A DNA stretch of 64,000 bases from Buttiauxella sp035271705 (GTDB lineage: Bacteria > Pseudomonadota > Gammaproteobacteria > Enterobacterales > Enterobacteriaceae): the NCBI RefSeq assembly GCF_035271705.1, contig NZ_DATERI010000217.1:1-64000 (forward strand). Direction: 5' to 3'. The position numbers and the translations under genes are program-made. Position 1 is the first letter of the stretch, and each line of letters opens with the position of its first letter. The notes under the pieces were generated by a model. That model was not told the DNA's origin. It saw nothing but the letters and a program-made list of their open reading frames with translations, and did no database searches. Positions 7,971-16,494 of the stretch are shown piece by piece.

Positions 7971-9179
7971 TTAACTCACACGCTCAAGGATCAGGGCAAT
8001 GCCCTGGCCAACACCGATACACATCGTACAAAGGGCGAAACGTCCATTGCGGCGATGCAGTTCGTGGCTGGCGGCTAGCGCCAGTCGGGCTCCACTCATG
8101 CCCAATGGATGACCTAACGCAATCGCACCACCGTTGGGATTAACATGTGGGGCATCGTCAGGCAGCCCCAATTGTCGTAACACTCCCAGCGCCTGCGCGG
8201 CAAAGGCTTCATTGAGTTCGATAACATCCATATCGTTGATAGACAGCCCAGCCAGCTCCAACACCTTGCGGGTGGCAGGGACTGGCCCGAGTCCCATCAG
8301 ACGGGGTTCAACACCCGCGGTTGCCATTGCCACAATGCGGGTTCTTGGTGTTAAACCGTGGCGACGGCTAGCCGCTTCGCTGGCAATAATCAGTGCTGCG
8401 GCACCATCGTTCACCCCAGAAGCATTACCTGCGGTGATCACCCCGTTTTTGCGGAACGGCGCTTTCAGTCCATTAAGTTGTTGATAGGTTGTTTCAGGGC
8501 GAGGATGCTCATCTTCGCGAACTTCCATCACCGACCCTTTTTTACCCTTCAGCACTACCGGTACGATTTCCTGCGCCAGGATGCCATTTTGACGCGCCTG
8601 CTCTGCGCGTTGCTGGCTACGCCACGCGAAAGCATCTTGATCTTCACGGCTAATGCTTAACAACTCAGCTACATTTTCTGCCGTTTCGGGCATGCTGTCA
8701 GTTCCAAAGTGTTCAGCCATGAGCGGGTTCACAAAACGCCAGCCGATTGTGGTATCAAACATGTCTGCCTGACGCTGGAAAGGTGTGGTTGCCTTGCCCA
8801 TCACGAACGGCGCCCGAGACATTGACTCCACGCCACCGGCAATCATTAACGCGGCGTCACCGGCTTTAATGGCCCGTGCCGCCATACCTAAAGCGTCAAG
8901 ACCCGAACCACAAAGGCGGTTAATGGTGGTGCCAGAAATCGTTTGCGGCAGACCGGCTAACAGCGTCGCCATCCGCGCCACGTTACGGTTATCTTCCCCC
9001 GCCTGATTTGCACAGCCCAGCAGCACATCGTCTACCGCGTTCCAGTCCAGATTCGGGTAACGCGCCATCAGTTCTTTGAGTGGAATGGCCGCCAGATCGT
9101 CGGCACGCACGGAAGAAAGTGCGCCACCGTAACGGCCAATGGGCGTTCTTACACCGTCACAGATAAATGCGTCATTCAT
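7971..9179 (-). CDS. paaJ: PaaJ beta-ketoadipyl-CoA thiolase
   Basis: 402-residue thiolase that carries out both thiolytic cleavages of the pathway: on 3-oxo-5,6-dehydrosuberyl-CoA and on 3-oxoadipyl-CoA, giving succinyl-CoA and acetyl-CoA. The nucleophilic cysteine is Cys90 in TINRLCGSGLDALG. NPNGGAIALGHPLGMSG carries the catalytic histidine, and CTMCIGVGQG the second cysteine. The start overlaps the paaI stop by 4 bases, indicating translational coupling. Confidence 0.95.
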   Translation of the reverse strand: MNDAFICDGVRTPIGRYGGALSSVRADDLAAIPLKELMARYPNLDWNAVDDVLLGCANQAGEDNRNVARMATLLAGLPQTISGTTINRLCGSGLDALGMAARAIKAGDAALMIAGGVESMSRAPFVMGKATTPFQRQADMFDTTIGWRFVNPLMAEHFGTDSMPETAENVAELLSISREDQDAFAWRSQQRAEQARQNGILAQEIVPVVLKGKKGSVMEVREDEHPRPETTYQQLNGLKAPFRKNGVITAGNASGVNDGAAALIIASEAASRRHGLTPRTRIVAMATAGVEPRLMGLGPVPATRKVLELAGLSINDMDVIELNEAFAAQALGVLRQLGLPDDAPHVNPNGGAIALGHPLGMSGARLALAASHELHRRNGRFALCTMCIGVGQGIALILERVS

Positions 9180-9601
9180 AGTTTGGCTCCGGAAACAGTT
9201 GTGCCTATACGGTGCGAACGCCCACGAAACAGCGCTATCGTTTTCTCGTCTTGATTAATAATTTCAATGTCATACACGCCCGTTAGCCGCCCCTGAGTGC
9301 GCACCTGTGCCACTGCGGTTAGCGTGTCGCCAACAAGGCCAGGACGGACAAAATCGATGCTGCAACCGGATGCCACAGCCGCCAGCCCCTGGCTGTTGCA
9401 GGCGTAGGCAAATGCGGTGTCAGCGAGCGTAAACAGTTGCCCGCCGTGGCAGGTCTGGTAGCCATTGAGCATGGCTTCAGTAACGGTCATCGTCAGGCGC
9501 GCAAAGCCTTCACCCATCTCCTGGAGTTCAATACCCATCTGCTGCGCACAGTTGTCGCGGGCGTACATTTCCCGGGCGTGGGCCCATGCATTAATGCTCA
9601 T
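9176..9601 (-). CDS. paaI: PaaI hotdog-fold thioesterase
   Basis: 141 residues (E. coli 140). A hotdog acyl-CoA thioesterase, thought to release CoA from ring-hydroxylated phenylacetyl-CoA dead-end products. The hallmark helix motif NGYQTCHGGQLFTLADTAFA near residues 45-65 carries the catalytic aspartate. The gene overlaps paaH by 11 bases upstream and paaJ by 4 bases downstream, so it sits in a tightly coupled string. Confidence 0.93.
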   Translation of the reverse strand: MSINAWAHAREMYARDNCAQQMGIELQEMGEGFARLTMTVTEAMLNGYQTCHGGQLFTLADTAFAYACNSQGLAAVASGCSIDFVRPGLVGDTLTAVAQVRTQGRLTGVYDIEIINQDEKTIALFRGRSHRIGTTVSGAKL

Positions 9602-11078
9602 GTTGAGTCTCCAGAAGTGTGCGTTGACGCAGCAGTGATGTCGGGCGATAGCGCTCCTCGCCGTAATGTTGTTGCAAGTTTTCCATCAGGCGCAGCACGT
9701 GCTGCCAGCCGAGTTCCGCCCCCCACGCCAGCGGGCCATGCGGGTAATTCACCCCCAGGCGCATGGCGGTATCAATGTCCTGTTCGCTTGCCACCCCTTT
9801 TTGCAGCGCGTCTGACGCTTCATTGGCCAACATCGCCACCGTGCGCCAGACCAACATGCCAGGGTAATCGTTAATCATCAGCACCTGTTTGCCCTGCTGC
9901 TGGAAGAAACGAATCGCTTTGCCGGTTTGTTCTGCGGTGTTACCTGCGGCTTGCGCCAGTACCACTAACGGTGAGCGCTGCCAATCGTTGACCAAATCCA
10001 GCAATACCACTGGCCGTTGCAGTCGTTTTGCCAGTTGAGTCGCCGTTTCACCTTGCGTGACTTGCACCCAAACGTCATCGAGTTCGAGGAATGAATCGGT
10101 GACACCGTCACTTGAATCAGTATTCTTCAGCCATGCTGCGCGACCATGGGGTTGGATATGCTCGGCGCCAGCACTGGCAGGTTGCAGTGGCATATAGGGT
10201 AAGGATTCGTTGAGCGGCCAGCTATAGACACCCTGCCCGGTTTTCTTGCCCAGACGTTTGCCAAGTACCAGTTCTTGTTGAATCAGCGACGGTAAAAAAC
10301 GTCGCTCCTGCCAGAAGCCGTTAAACACCGAACAGGTGACGGCAAAGTTAACGTCCTGGCCAATCAAATCCGTCAGCGCAAGCGGCCCCATTGGGAAGCC
10401 GCCACAGTCGCGCAGTGCCGCATCAATCACGCCTGCCGGTGCAACGTGTTCTTCCAGTGCACGCCACGCTTCAGCATAAAAAGGACGGGCGACGCGGTTG
10501 ACAATAAATCCTGGTGTGGAGTGGCAACGCACAGGTTGTTTCCCCCAGCGTAACGCAAGCCCAGTCAGGCTTTCGAGCACCGCGGGCGCGGTCTCCAGCC
10601 CACTCACCACTTCCACCAGTTTCATCACCGGAGCCGGATTAAAGAAATGCAGCCCCGCAACGCGCTGTGGATGTTCTACGCCGCTGGCAATCGCGGTAAT
10701 GGAAATTGACGAGGTGTTACTGGCGAAAATCGTATCGGGCGAACAAACCGTGGCGAGTTCGCGAAAAATCGCCTGTTTGATATCAATTTGTTCGGCGGCG
10801 GCTTCAATCACCAGTGCCGCATCCGCCAGTTCATTAACACTCTGTGCCGCCACTAAACGGTTAACGGTGGCATTTTTGTCGGTTTCAGAAAGCTTGCCCT
10901 TCGTAACCCGAGCGCTCAGTGCCGTAGCGATACCATCAATGGCACGCGCCGCAGCGCCTGGCTGGATGTCATAAATTCTGACCGGGTGCCCCGCTTGAGC
11001 GGCAACCTGAGCAATACCTGCGCCCATGGTTCCGCTGCCAATCACGGCGATAACTGAATGTGGAGTCAGCATCATCAT
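9591..11078 (-). CDS. paaH: PaaH 3-hydroxyadipyl-CoA dehydrogenase
   Basis: 495 residues, slightly longer than E. coli PaaH (475). It oxidises 3-hydroxyadipyl-CoA to 3-oxoadipyl-CoA with NAD. The Rossmann glycine motif AVIGSGTMGAGIAQVAA is near residue 12, the 3-hydroxyacyl-CoA dehydrogenase signature HFFNPAPVMKLVEVV near residue 145, and a second C-terminal 3HCDH domain (about residues 395-480) follows. The ATG overlaps the paaG stop codon (ATGA). Confidence 0.93.
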   Translation of the reverse strand: MMMLTPHSVIAVIGSGTMGAGIAQVAAQAGHPVRIYDIQPGAAARAIDGIATALSARVTKGKLSETDKNATVNRLVAAQSVNELADAALVIEAAAEQIDIKQAIFRELATVCSPDTIFASNTSSISITAIASGVEHPQRVAGLHFFNPAPVMKLVEVVSGLETAPAVLESLTGLALRWGKQPVRCHSTPGFIVNRVARPFYAEAWRALEEHVAPAGVIDAALRDCGGFPMGPLALTDLIGQDVNFAVTCSVFNGFWQERRFLPSLIQQELVLGKRLGKKTGQGVYSWPLNESLPYMPLQPASAGAEHIQPHGRAAWLKNTDSSDGVTDSFLELDDVWVQVTQGETATQLAKRLQRPVVLLDLVNDWQRSPLVVLAQAAGNTAEQTGKAIRFFQQQGKQVLMINDYPGMLVWRTVAMLANEASDALQKGVASEQDIDTAMRLGVNYPHGPLAWGAELGWQHVLRLMENLQQHYGEERYRPTSLLRQRTLLETQHEH

Positions 11079-11860
11079 TTCCCCTTAAACACCGGAGGGC
11101 GTTTTGCCAGAAATGCCGACACCCCTTCGCGATAATCGTCGCTGCGCCCTGCCAGACGCTGGTAATCACGCTCCAGATCCAGTTGCGTATCGAGGGTGTT
11201 CGTTTCCGAGGCATACAGCGCTTTCTTCACCAAACCGAGGCCAAACGTCGGTTGGCTGGCAAAATGCGTGGCGAGCTGTTGGGCGGTGTCGCTTAATGAT
11301 TCGTCATCAACCACTTGCCAGATAATGCCCCATTGTTGCGCCTGCTCCGCACTGAGTTTATCGCCCATGAGCGCAAGACCCATGGCACGAGCCCGTCCAG
11401 CCAGGCGCGGCAGGAACCAGGTACCGCCACAATCAGGAACCAAACCTAGCTTGCTGAAAGACATAATAAAATGGGCAGAACGCGCGGCGATAACCATGTC
11501 GCATCCCAATGCCAGCGTGGCACCTGCGCCTGCGGCAACGCCGTTAACCGCGGCAATCACCGGTTTTGGCAGTTTTGCCAGCCGTTTAACCAGCGGGTTA
11601 TAGAAGTTTTCTACTGATGCGCCTAAATCGGGTGCTGCAGCGGTGGGGTCGACGTTACGGTCGTTTAAGTCCTGTCCGGCACAAAATGCTCGCCCGGCAC
11701 CGGTAATCAGCAGGCAGCGAATGGTGTCGTCACGCTCGGCCTGCGTAAGAACCTCAGCCAGCTGGCGGTGCATTTCATCGTTAAAGCTGTTCAGGCGTTC
11801 AGGGCGATTAAGCGTCAGCGTCATTACGCCGTTTTGCACATCGCTAAGAATGAAATTCAT
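11075..11860 (-). CDS. paaG: PaaG 1,2-epoxyphenylacetyl-CoA isomerase
   Basis: 261-residue crotonase-fold enzyme. It isomerises the ring-epoxide CoA ester to the oxepin form and later moves a double bond in a dehydrosuberyl-CoA intermediate. The oxyanion-hole segment GRAFCAGQDL is near residue 60, and the crotonase signature AAVNGVAAGAGATLALGCDM begins near residue 102. It is separated from paaF by only 2 bases and is about as far from it in sequence as expected for paralogous crotonases. Confidence 0.93.
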   Translation of the reverse strand: MNFILSDVQNGVMTLTLNRPERLNSFNDEMHRQLAEVLTQAERDDTIRCLLITGAGRAFCAGQDLNDRNVDPTAAAPDLGASVENFYNPLVKRLAKLPKPVIAAVNGVAAGAGATLALGCDMVIAARSAHFIMSFSKLGLVPDCGGTWFLPRLAGRARAMGLALMGDKLSAEQAQQWGIIWQVVDDESLSDTAQQLATHFASQPTFGLGLVKKALYASETNTLDTQLDLERDYQRLAGRSDDYREGVSAFLAKRPPVFKGK

Positions 11861-11862
11861 GG

Positions 11863-12633
11863 TTATCGTCCTTTAAACGCAGCGGGTCGTTTTTCGAGGA
11901 ATGCGGCGATGCCTTCCTGCCTGTCTTCGGTTGCCGCCAGCAGCGTAAAAAGCTGGCGCTCTTGCTGTAAGCCCTGAGTAAGAGAAACCTCGTGCGCCTG
12001 GCGCAGCGCGGTTTTTGCCGCCTGCAATGCCAACGGCGCATGTTGTGCGATGCGAGCGGCCAGTTTTTGGGTGTACTCCAGCGTCAGCGCCGCCGGGCAG
12101 ACTTCAGCAACCAGCCCAGCCTGCTGCGCTTGTCCGGCGTTAATCGTCTCGCCAGTCAATACCATGCGGTAGGCCAGTGCTTTACCGACGCTACGAATCA
12201 GTCGTTGTGTGCCGCCAGCCCCCGGCATGATGCCCAGGGTGATTTCCGGTAGCCCGAAACTGGCGTTATCCCCGGCCAACACGATGTCGCAAAGCATTGC
12301 CAGCTCGCAGCCGGCACCCAGTGCATAACCGTTTACGGCGGCCAGCAACGGTTTAGGGAAACGTTCGATACGTGCCCAAAGCTGCGGGCGCGGGTCGTTT
12401 AAGGTCGCGGGCATATCGCGGCTGGCCATCTCTTTGAGGTCAGCTCCGGCGGCGAAAAACCGTGAGTTACCGGTGACCACCACCGCGCCAATGCTGTCAT
12501 CGTTTTGGGCTTGCTCAAGCGCCTGCGCAAGTTGCTCTAGTAGCGCATTGTTCAGGGCGTTGCGCGCCTCCGGGCGATTTAACGTCAGCGTCAACACGCG
12601 ATTTTTTTGGCAACTTATCAGTTCGTTCATCAA
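11863..12633 (-). CDS. paaF: PaaF 2,3-dehydroadipyl-CoA hydratase
   Basis: 256 residues (E. coli 255), enoyl-CoA hydratase of the crotonase family. It hydrates 2,3-dehydroadipyl-CoA to 3-hydroxyadipyl-CoA, the PaaH substrate. The motif FFAAGADLKEM and AAVNGYALGAGCELAMLCDI are visible; the catalytic glutamate pair fits GCELA and FGLPEITLG. Two consecutive ATGs (12633 and 12630) overlap the paaE stop codon. The second aligns better with E. coli PaaF, so the start is uncertain by one codon. Confidence 0.93.
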   Translation of the reverse strand: MMNELISCQKNRVLTLTLNRPEARNALNNALLEQLAQALEQAQNDDSIGAVVVTGNSRFFAAGADLKEMASRDMPATLNDPRPQLWARIERFPKPLLAAVNGYALGAGCELAMLCDIVLAGDNASFGLPEITLGIMPGAGGTQRLIRSVGKALAYRMVLTGETINAGQAQQAGLVAEVCPAALTLEYTQKLAARIAQHAPLALQAAKTALRQAHEVSLTQGLQQERQLFTLLAATEDRQEGIAAFLEKRPAAFKGR

Positions 12634-13697
12634 AGCCCCTGTGCGTCAAAGTCGATTACCACGTCATTGCCTTTGGGCAGTGACTGGCAACTTAAGATGT
12701 AACCCGCCGCCAGTTGATCTGGCTCGAGGCTGTAATTGACGCCCATTTCCACTTCACCACTCACCACTTTGCAGCGACAAGTGGCGCACACGCCGCCTTT
12801 ACAGGCGTAGGGCAGATCCGCGCCCTGGCGCAATGCCGCGTCGAGAATGCTTTCGTCGTGGGAGTCGAGGGTAATTTTGCGCTCACGCCCGTCCAGGCGC
12901 AGGGTCACCACTTTTCCGGCGGCCTGCTCCCGGCGCTCGCGGCTCGGTGCCGTGCCAGGTGTGTTGAAGTGTTCGATGAAAATGGCTTCTTTTGCGACGC
13001 CCATTGCAAGCAGCGCGGCCTCGGTTTCCTGCATCATGTTCTGTGGGCCACAAATAAAGGTCCGATCAAAGCCTTTTACATCCAGCAGATGGTCACCCAG
13101 CGCTTTGACTTTCGCGCCGTCGAGTCGCCCACTGAGCAGTTCGCTTTCCTGCACTTCCTGGCTAAACAGATAGATAAGCTGCAAACGCTGCGTGTAGCGG
13201 TCTTTCAGGTCTGCCAGCGCCTGGCGGAACATCATGCTGCGGCTGCTACGGTTACCATAAACCAGCGTCACGCGGCTGTTCGCCTCAGTGGCCAGTGTGG
13301 CGCTAACAATAGCGAGCATTGGCGTGATGCCAGAACCGACCGCCAGGGCCAAATAGTTGCCTGTGGTAGCCGGTTGCGGCTGGTAACCAAATATCCCCTG
13401 CGGGATCATCACGTCCATCGCCGTTCCTGCCACTAAGTCGGTCAGCGCGTACTGGGAAAAGCGCCCGCCGTCGATGGCTTTCACCGCCACACAAATCTCA
13501 CCTGGCTGTTCGACGCGGCAAATGGAGTAGCAGCGGCGTAACTCTTCGCCACCCAGTCGCGTTTTCAGGGTCAAATGCTGGCCGGGTTTGAAAGCGTAAT
13601 GTGCCTGCAAATCTGGAGGTACTGCAAAAGTGATGGCAACCGCTTCAGGAGTTTCCTGCTCAATGCGCGCCACCGTTAGCGAATGAAACGTTGTCAT
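12630..13697 (-). CDS. paaE: PaaE ferredoxin-reductase subunit of phenylacetyl-CoA epoxidase
   Basis: 355 residues. It passes electrons from NADPH through FAD and a 2Fe-2S cluster to the PaaAC oxygenase. The N-terminal FAD domain (RRCYSICR), the NAD domain (LAVGSGITPMLAI, FICGPQNMM) and a C-terminal plant-type ferredoxin domain with CKGGVCATCRCKV and a distal cysteine (ILSCQS) are in the usual order. The ATG at 13697 matches the N-terminus MTTFHSLTV of E. coli; the upstream in-frame extension runs into paaD. Confidence 0.95.
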   Translation of the reverse strand: MTTFHSLTVARIEQETPEAVAITFAVPPDLQAHYAFKPGQHLTLKTRLGGEELRRCYSICRVEQPGEICVAVKAIDGGRFSQYALTDLVAGTAMDVMIPQGIFGYQPQPATTGNYLALAVGSGITPMLAIVSATLATEANSRVTLVYGNRSSRSMMFRQALADLKDRYTQRLQLIYLFSQEVQESELLSGRLDGAKVKALGDHLLDVKGFDRTFICGPQNMMQETEAALLAMGVAKEAIFIEHFNTPGTAPSRERREQAAGKVVTLRLDGRERKITLDSHDESILDAALRQGADLPYACKGGVCATCRCKVVSGEVEMGVNYSLEPDQLAAGYILSCQSLPKGNDVVIDFDAQGL

Positions 13698-13704
13698 GGC
13701 AACC

Positions 13705-14205
13705 TCAAATACATTTAAAGTAATCAAAGGGTTCACGGCAGCTATCGCAGCGATATAACGCTTTGCAGGCCGTCGATCCGAATTCACTAATCAGCGAGGT
13801 ATGCACACTGCCGCAGCGCGGGCAACTCACGTCTACCGCGGCTGATGTAGCGTGGCAAGCGTGCCCTTGTGGCGGGCTGATGCCGTATTCACGCAAACGT
13901 GTTTTGGCCGCAGGCGTCATCCAGTCGGTAGTCCACGCCGGGTGCAGCATCTGTTCAATGTGCACCGGATGAAGGTCCGCTTTCTCCATCGCTTCATTAA
14001 TCGCCTTGAGCAGAAACTCGGTGGCCGGGCAGCCCGAATAGGTTGGCGTGAAACCAATGTGCCAGCCGTCAGCCCGATGGTGAACGCTGCGCACCATACC
14101 GAGATCGGTGATGGTCAGCACCGGGATTTCAGGGTCGCTGATTTGCCCGAGAATGCGCCATACTTCGCGAGTTTGCGCCGGTTCAACCACATCGAGAGTT
14201 TGCAT
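13705..14205 (-). CDS. paaD: PaaD, Fe-S maturation factor for the phenylacetyl-CoA epoxidase
   Basis: 166 residues. An N-terminal MIP18/DUF59 domain (SDPEIPVLTITDLGMV, GCPATE) is followed by a C-terminal zinc-ribbon-like module with paired cysteines (CPRCGSVH, CKALYRCDSCREPFDYFKC). PaaD is needed for the PaaABCE complex, probably for Fe-S assembly in PaaE. The ATG at 14205 follows a GAGG ribosome site and matches the family N-terminus. Although the frame stays open further upstream, that stretch is antisense-like in composition and overlaps paaC. Confidence 0.93.
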   Translation of the reverse strand: MQTLDVVEPAQTREVWRILGQISDPEIPVLTITDLGMVRSVHHRADGWHIGFTPTYSGCPATEFLLKAINEAMEKADLHPVHIEQMLHPAWTTDWMTPAAKTRLREYGISPPQGHACHATSAAVDVSCPRCGSVHTSLISEFGSTACKALYRCDSCREPFDYFKCI

Positions 14206-14215
14206 CTTTACCTCA

Positions 14216-14971
14216 CTACCATTGCTGATTGGGGTACGCGCGTTGCAGATACTGCATTTCTGCCAGCAGCGGTCCGAGATGTTCGGTGTGCAGCCCCTGT
14301 TTACCGCCCGTGCGATATTGCGCTTCCTGCGGTTTAACCAGCGTTGCCTCAAGCAGACCACCGAATACTTCTGCTTCCCAGGCCGCACGCAGCGTGCGTG
14401 GGTCCACCGCGATGCCAAGTTCTGCGAGGCTGATTTCCAGCTCGTCGGCTTCAAACATTTCACCGCTAAAACGCCACAGTTTGTTCAGCGAGTGCTGCAT
14501 TTTTTGCTGGGATAATTCGGTACCGTTGCCTAAGCGAACCAACCAACCACGGCTGAATCGCAAGTGATAACGCACTTCTTTGATGGCTTTCGCGGCAATG
14601 GCGGCAAGCTGTGCATCGCGGCTGGCAGCCAGGCGCTCAAACAGCACCACATGCCAGGCATCCAGCAGATACTGGCGCATCAAGGTGTCGGCAAAATCGC
14701 CGTTCGGTTGCTCTGCCAGTAACACATTGCGGTACTGACGTTCGTCGCGGCCAAATGCCAGTTTGTCTTCATCAAACTCTTCGCCCTGAAGTTCGGCGGC
14801 ATAGGTGAGGAAATTGCGCGCCTGGCCGAGTAAATCCAGGCCGATATTGGCCAGCGCCAGGTCAATCTCCAGCTCCGGCGCGTGTCCACACCACGCCGTT
14901 AAGCGCTGTGCCAGCACCAGGCAGGTGTCGCCGATACGCAAGGTGTAGGTGGTTAATGGGGAATAAGTCAT
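14216..14971 (-). CDS. paaC: PaaC structural subunit of phenylacetyl-CoA epoxidase
   Basis: 251 residues (E. coli 248). A ferritin-like four-helix protein that forms the core with PaaA but lacks a working di-iron site. LEIDLALANIGLDLLGQARN and the conserved C-terminal GLHTEHLGPLLAEMQYLQR are present. I chose the ATG at 14971, preceded by TGAGGCG. A GTG four codons upstream overlaps the paaB stop codon and is a possible alternative. Confidence 0.94.
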   Translation of the reverse strand: MTYSPLTTYTLRIGDTCLVLAQRLTAWCGHAPELEIDLALANIGLDLLGQARNFLTYAAELQGEEFDEDKLAFGRDERQYRNVLLAEQPNGDFADTLMRQYLLDAWHVVLFERLAASRDAQLAAIAAKAIKEVRYHLRFSRGWLVRLGNGTELSQQKMQHSLNKLWRFSGEMFEADELEISLAELGIAVDPRTLRAAWEAEVFGGLLEATLVKPQEAQYRTGGKQGLHTEHLGPLLAEMQYLQRAYPNQQW

Positions 14972-14979
14972 TTCGCGCC

Positions 14980-15267
14980 TCACATGTGCTCGATGCCATC
15001 AGGGATGGTGTAGAACGTCGGGTGGCGATAAATTTTTGTTTCCGCCGGATCAAAAAAGGCACCGCGTTCTTCAGGCTGGGAAGCAACGATTTCGCTCGCT
15101 TTCACCACCCAGATTGAGCAGCCTTCACTGCGGCGGGTGTAGGCATCCCGAGCGTTTTCCAGCGCCATTTGTTCATCAGCGGCGTGCAAGCTGCCGACGT
15201 GACGATGGGACAAACCCTGTTTGCTGCGGATAAACACTTCGTATAACGGCCAGTGAACTTTGCTCAT
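14980..15267 (-). CDS. paaB: PaaB subunit of phenylacetyl-CoA epoxidase
   Basis: 95 residues, the same length as E. coli PaaB and nearly identical in the core (GLSHRHVGSLHAADEQMALE, TFYTIPDGIEHM). PaaB bridges the PaaAC core to the reductase PaaE. The ATG at 15267 is preceded by an AGGAGAATG-type ribosome site; the longer upstream frame overlaps paaA and is not used. Confidence 0.95.
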   Translation of the reverse strand: MSKVHWPLYEVFIRSKQGLSHRHVGSLHAADEQMALENARDAYTRRSEGCSIWVVKASEIVASQPEERGAFFDPAETKIYRHPTFYTIPDGIEHM

Positions 15268-15278
15268 AACATTCTCCT

Positions 15279-16208
15279 TTACGCGACGTTGCGGGCGTGT
15301 TGTTTTTCGGCGTAAGCCAGGGCGGCTTCTCGTACCCAAGTGCCCTCTTCCCAGGCTTTGCGTTTGGCGGCCAGCCGCTCTTCGTTGCACAGCCCGCGTC
15401 CTGCGATCACTTCATTAAATTCGTGCCAGTCAATTTCGCTGAATTCGTAATGCCCGGTGGTGTCGTTCCAGTGCAGACCGTCGTCCGGTACCGTCATGCC
15501 AAGCATTTCAACTTGCGGCACGGTGTTATCCACAAAGCGCTGGCGCAGCTCGTCATTACCAAAACGTTTGATTTTCCAGGCCAGGCTCTGGGCGCTATTC
15601 GGTGAGTTGTCATCGTTCGGGCCAAACATCATCAACGCAGGCCACCAGAAACGGTTGATGGCGTCTTGCAACATCTGGCGTTGCTCTTCGCTACCCTGAG
15701 CCAGCACGTTGCAGGCTTCAAAACCCTGGCGCTGGTGGAAGCTCTCTTCTTTGCAGATTTTCACCATCGCACGGGCATACGGGCCGTAAGAGGTACGGCA
15801 CAGAGCGACCTGATTAACAATCGCCGCGCCATCGACCAACCAGCCGATCACGCCAATATCCGCCCAGTTGAGCGTGGGGTAATTGAAGATGGAGGAGTAT
15901 TTCATCTTGCCGTCGAGCATCTTCTGGTAGATGTCTTCTCGTGCGCAGCCGAGTGTTTCCGCGGCGCTATACAGATAAAGCCCGTGTCCAGCTTCGTCTT
16001 GCACCTTGGCTAACAAAATGGCTTTGCGCTTCAGACTCGGTGCGCGGGTCAGCCAGTTACCTTCCGGCAGCATGCCCACAATCTCGGAATGGGCGTGTTG
16101 CCCAATCTGGCGGATCAGCGTTTTGCGGTATTCGTCCGGCATCCAATCCTGCGCTTCAATCGCAATTTCCTGTGCGATTCGCTCATCAAAGCGGTGTTGT
16201 TCAGTCAC
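15279..16208 (-). CDS. paaA: PaaA catalytic subunit of phenylacetyl-CoA 1,2-epoxidase
   Basis: 309 residues, equal to E. coli PaaA. This di-iron oxygenase subunit inserts oxygen into the aromatic ring of phenylacetyl-CoA. The metal-ligand motifs lie in KVQDEAGHGLYL and KEESFHQRQGF (two E-x-x-H pairs). It is the first gene of the eleven-gene paaABCDEFGHIJK operon, with spacings from 22 bp to small overlaps. The promoter lies in the 286-bp region shared with divergent paaZ. Confidence 0.96.
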   Translation of the reverse strand: MTEQHRFDERIAQEIAIEAQDWMPDEYRKTLIRQIGQHAHSEIVGMLPEGNWLTRAPSLKRKAILLAKVQDEAGHGLYLYSAAETLGCAREDIYQKMLDGKMKYSSIFNYPTLNWADIGVIGWLVDGAAIVNQVALCRTSYGPYARAMVKICKEESFHQRQGFEACNVLAQGSEEQRQMLQDAINRFWWPALMMFGPNDDNSPNSAQSLAWKIKRFGNDELRQRFVDNTVPQVEMLGMTVPDDGLHWNDTTGHYEFSEIDWHEFNEVIAGRGLCNEERLAAKRKAWEEGTWVREAALAYAEKQHARNVA

Positions 16209-16218
16209 GTCATCACCT

Positions 16219-16450
16219 TTTATGATTCAAAAAAGATTCGATAATTACGGTTTTGCGAATCACTTGATGATTAAAAGTTACAGACAAGTTAACTAAAACA
16301 CCAAAATTATCACACATACTTTGTGAGCATTATCACGATAAATATCAATTATTACTTATTATTCATATGCATGAAAAAATACCGAAAAACACGCCAAATC
16401 ACATTGTTAATATATTATTAAATTACATCTTGATTTTTATGATTCACAAA
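16219..16450. promoter_or_regulatory. paaA/paaZ divergent promoter region with PaaX-like boxes
   Basis: The AT-rich gap of 286 bp between paaA and paaZ contains three sequences fitting about 11-12 of 15 positions of the recalled PaaX box. They are TTTATGATTCAAAAA (16219-16233), the reverse-strand AAGTGATTCGCAAAA (16251-16265), and TTTATGATTCACAAA (16436-16450). Two lie close to paaA and one close to paaZ, as expected for joint repression relieved by phenylacetyl-CoA. The sites are predictions. Confidence 0.55.
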
Positions 16451-16494
16451 TCAACCATTGATGCAATTAAACGTAATTCTTAGTGGAGTGCGAA

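Noticed and set aside
12714..13436. 240-codon plus-strand ORF across paaE
   Set aside because: Antisense to conserved paaE coding sequence; no recognisable domain.
13705..14463. Long form of PaaD with an 86-residue N-terminal extension
   Set aside because: The extension overlaps paaC and lacks coding character; the ATG at 14205 matches the family.
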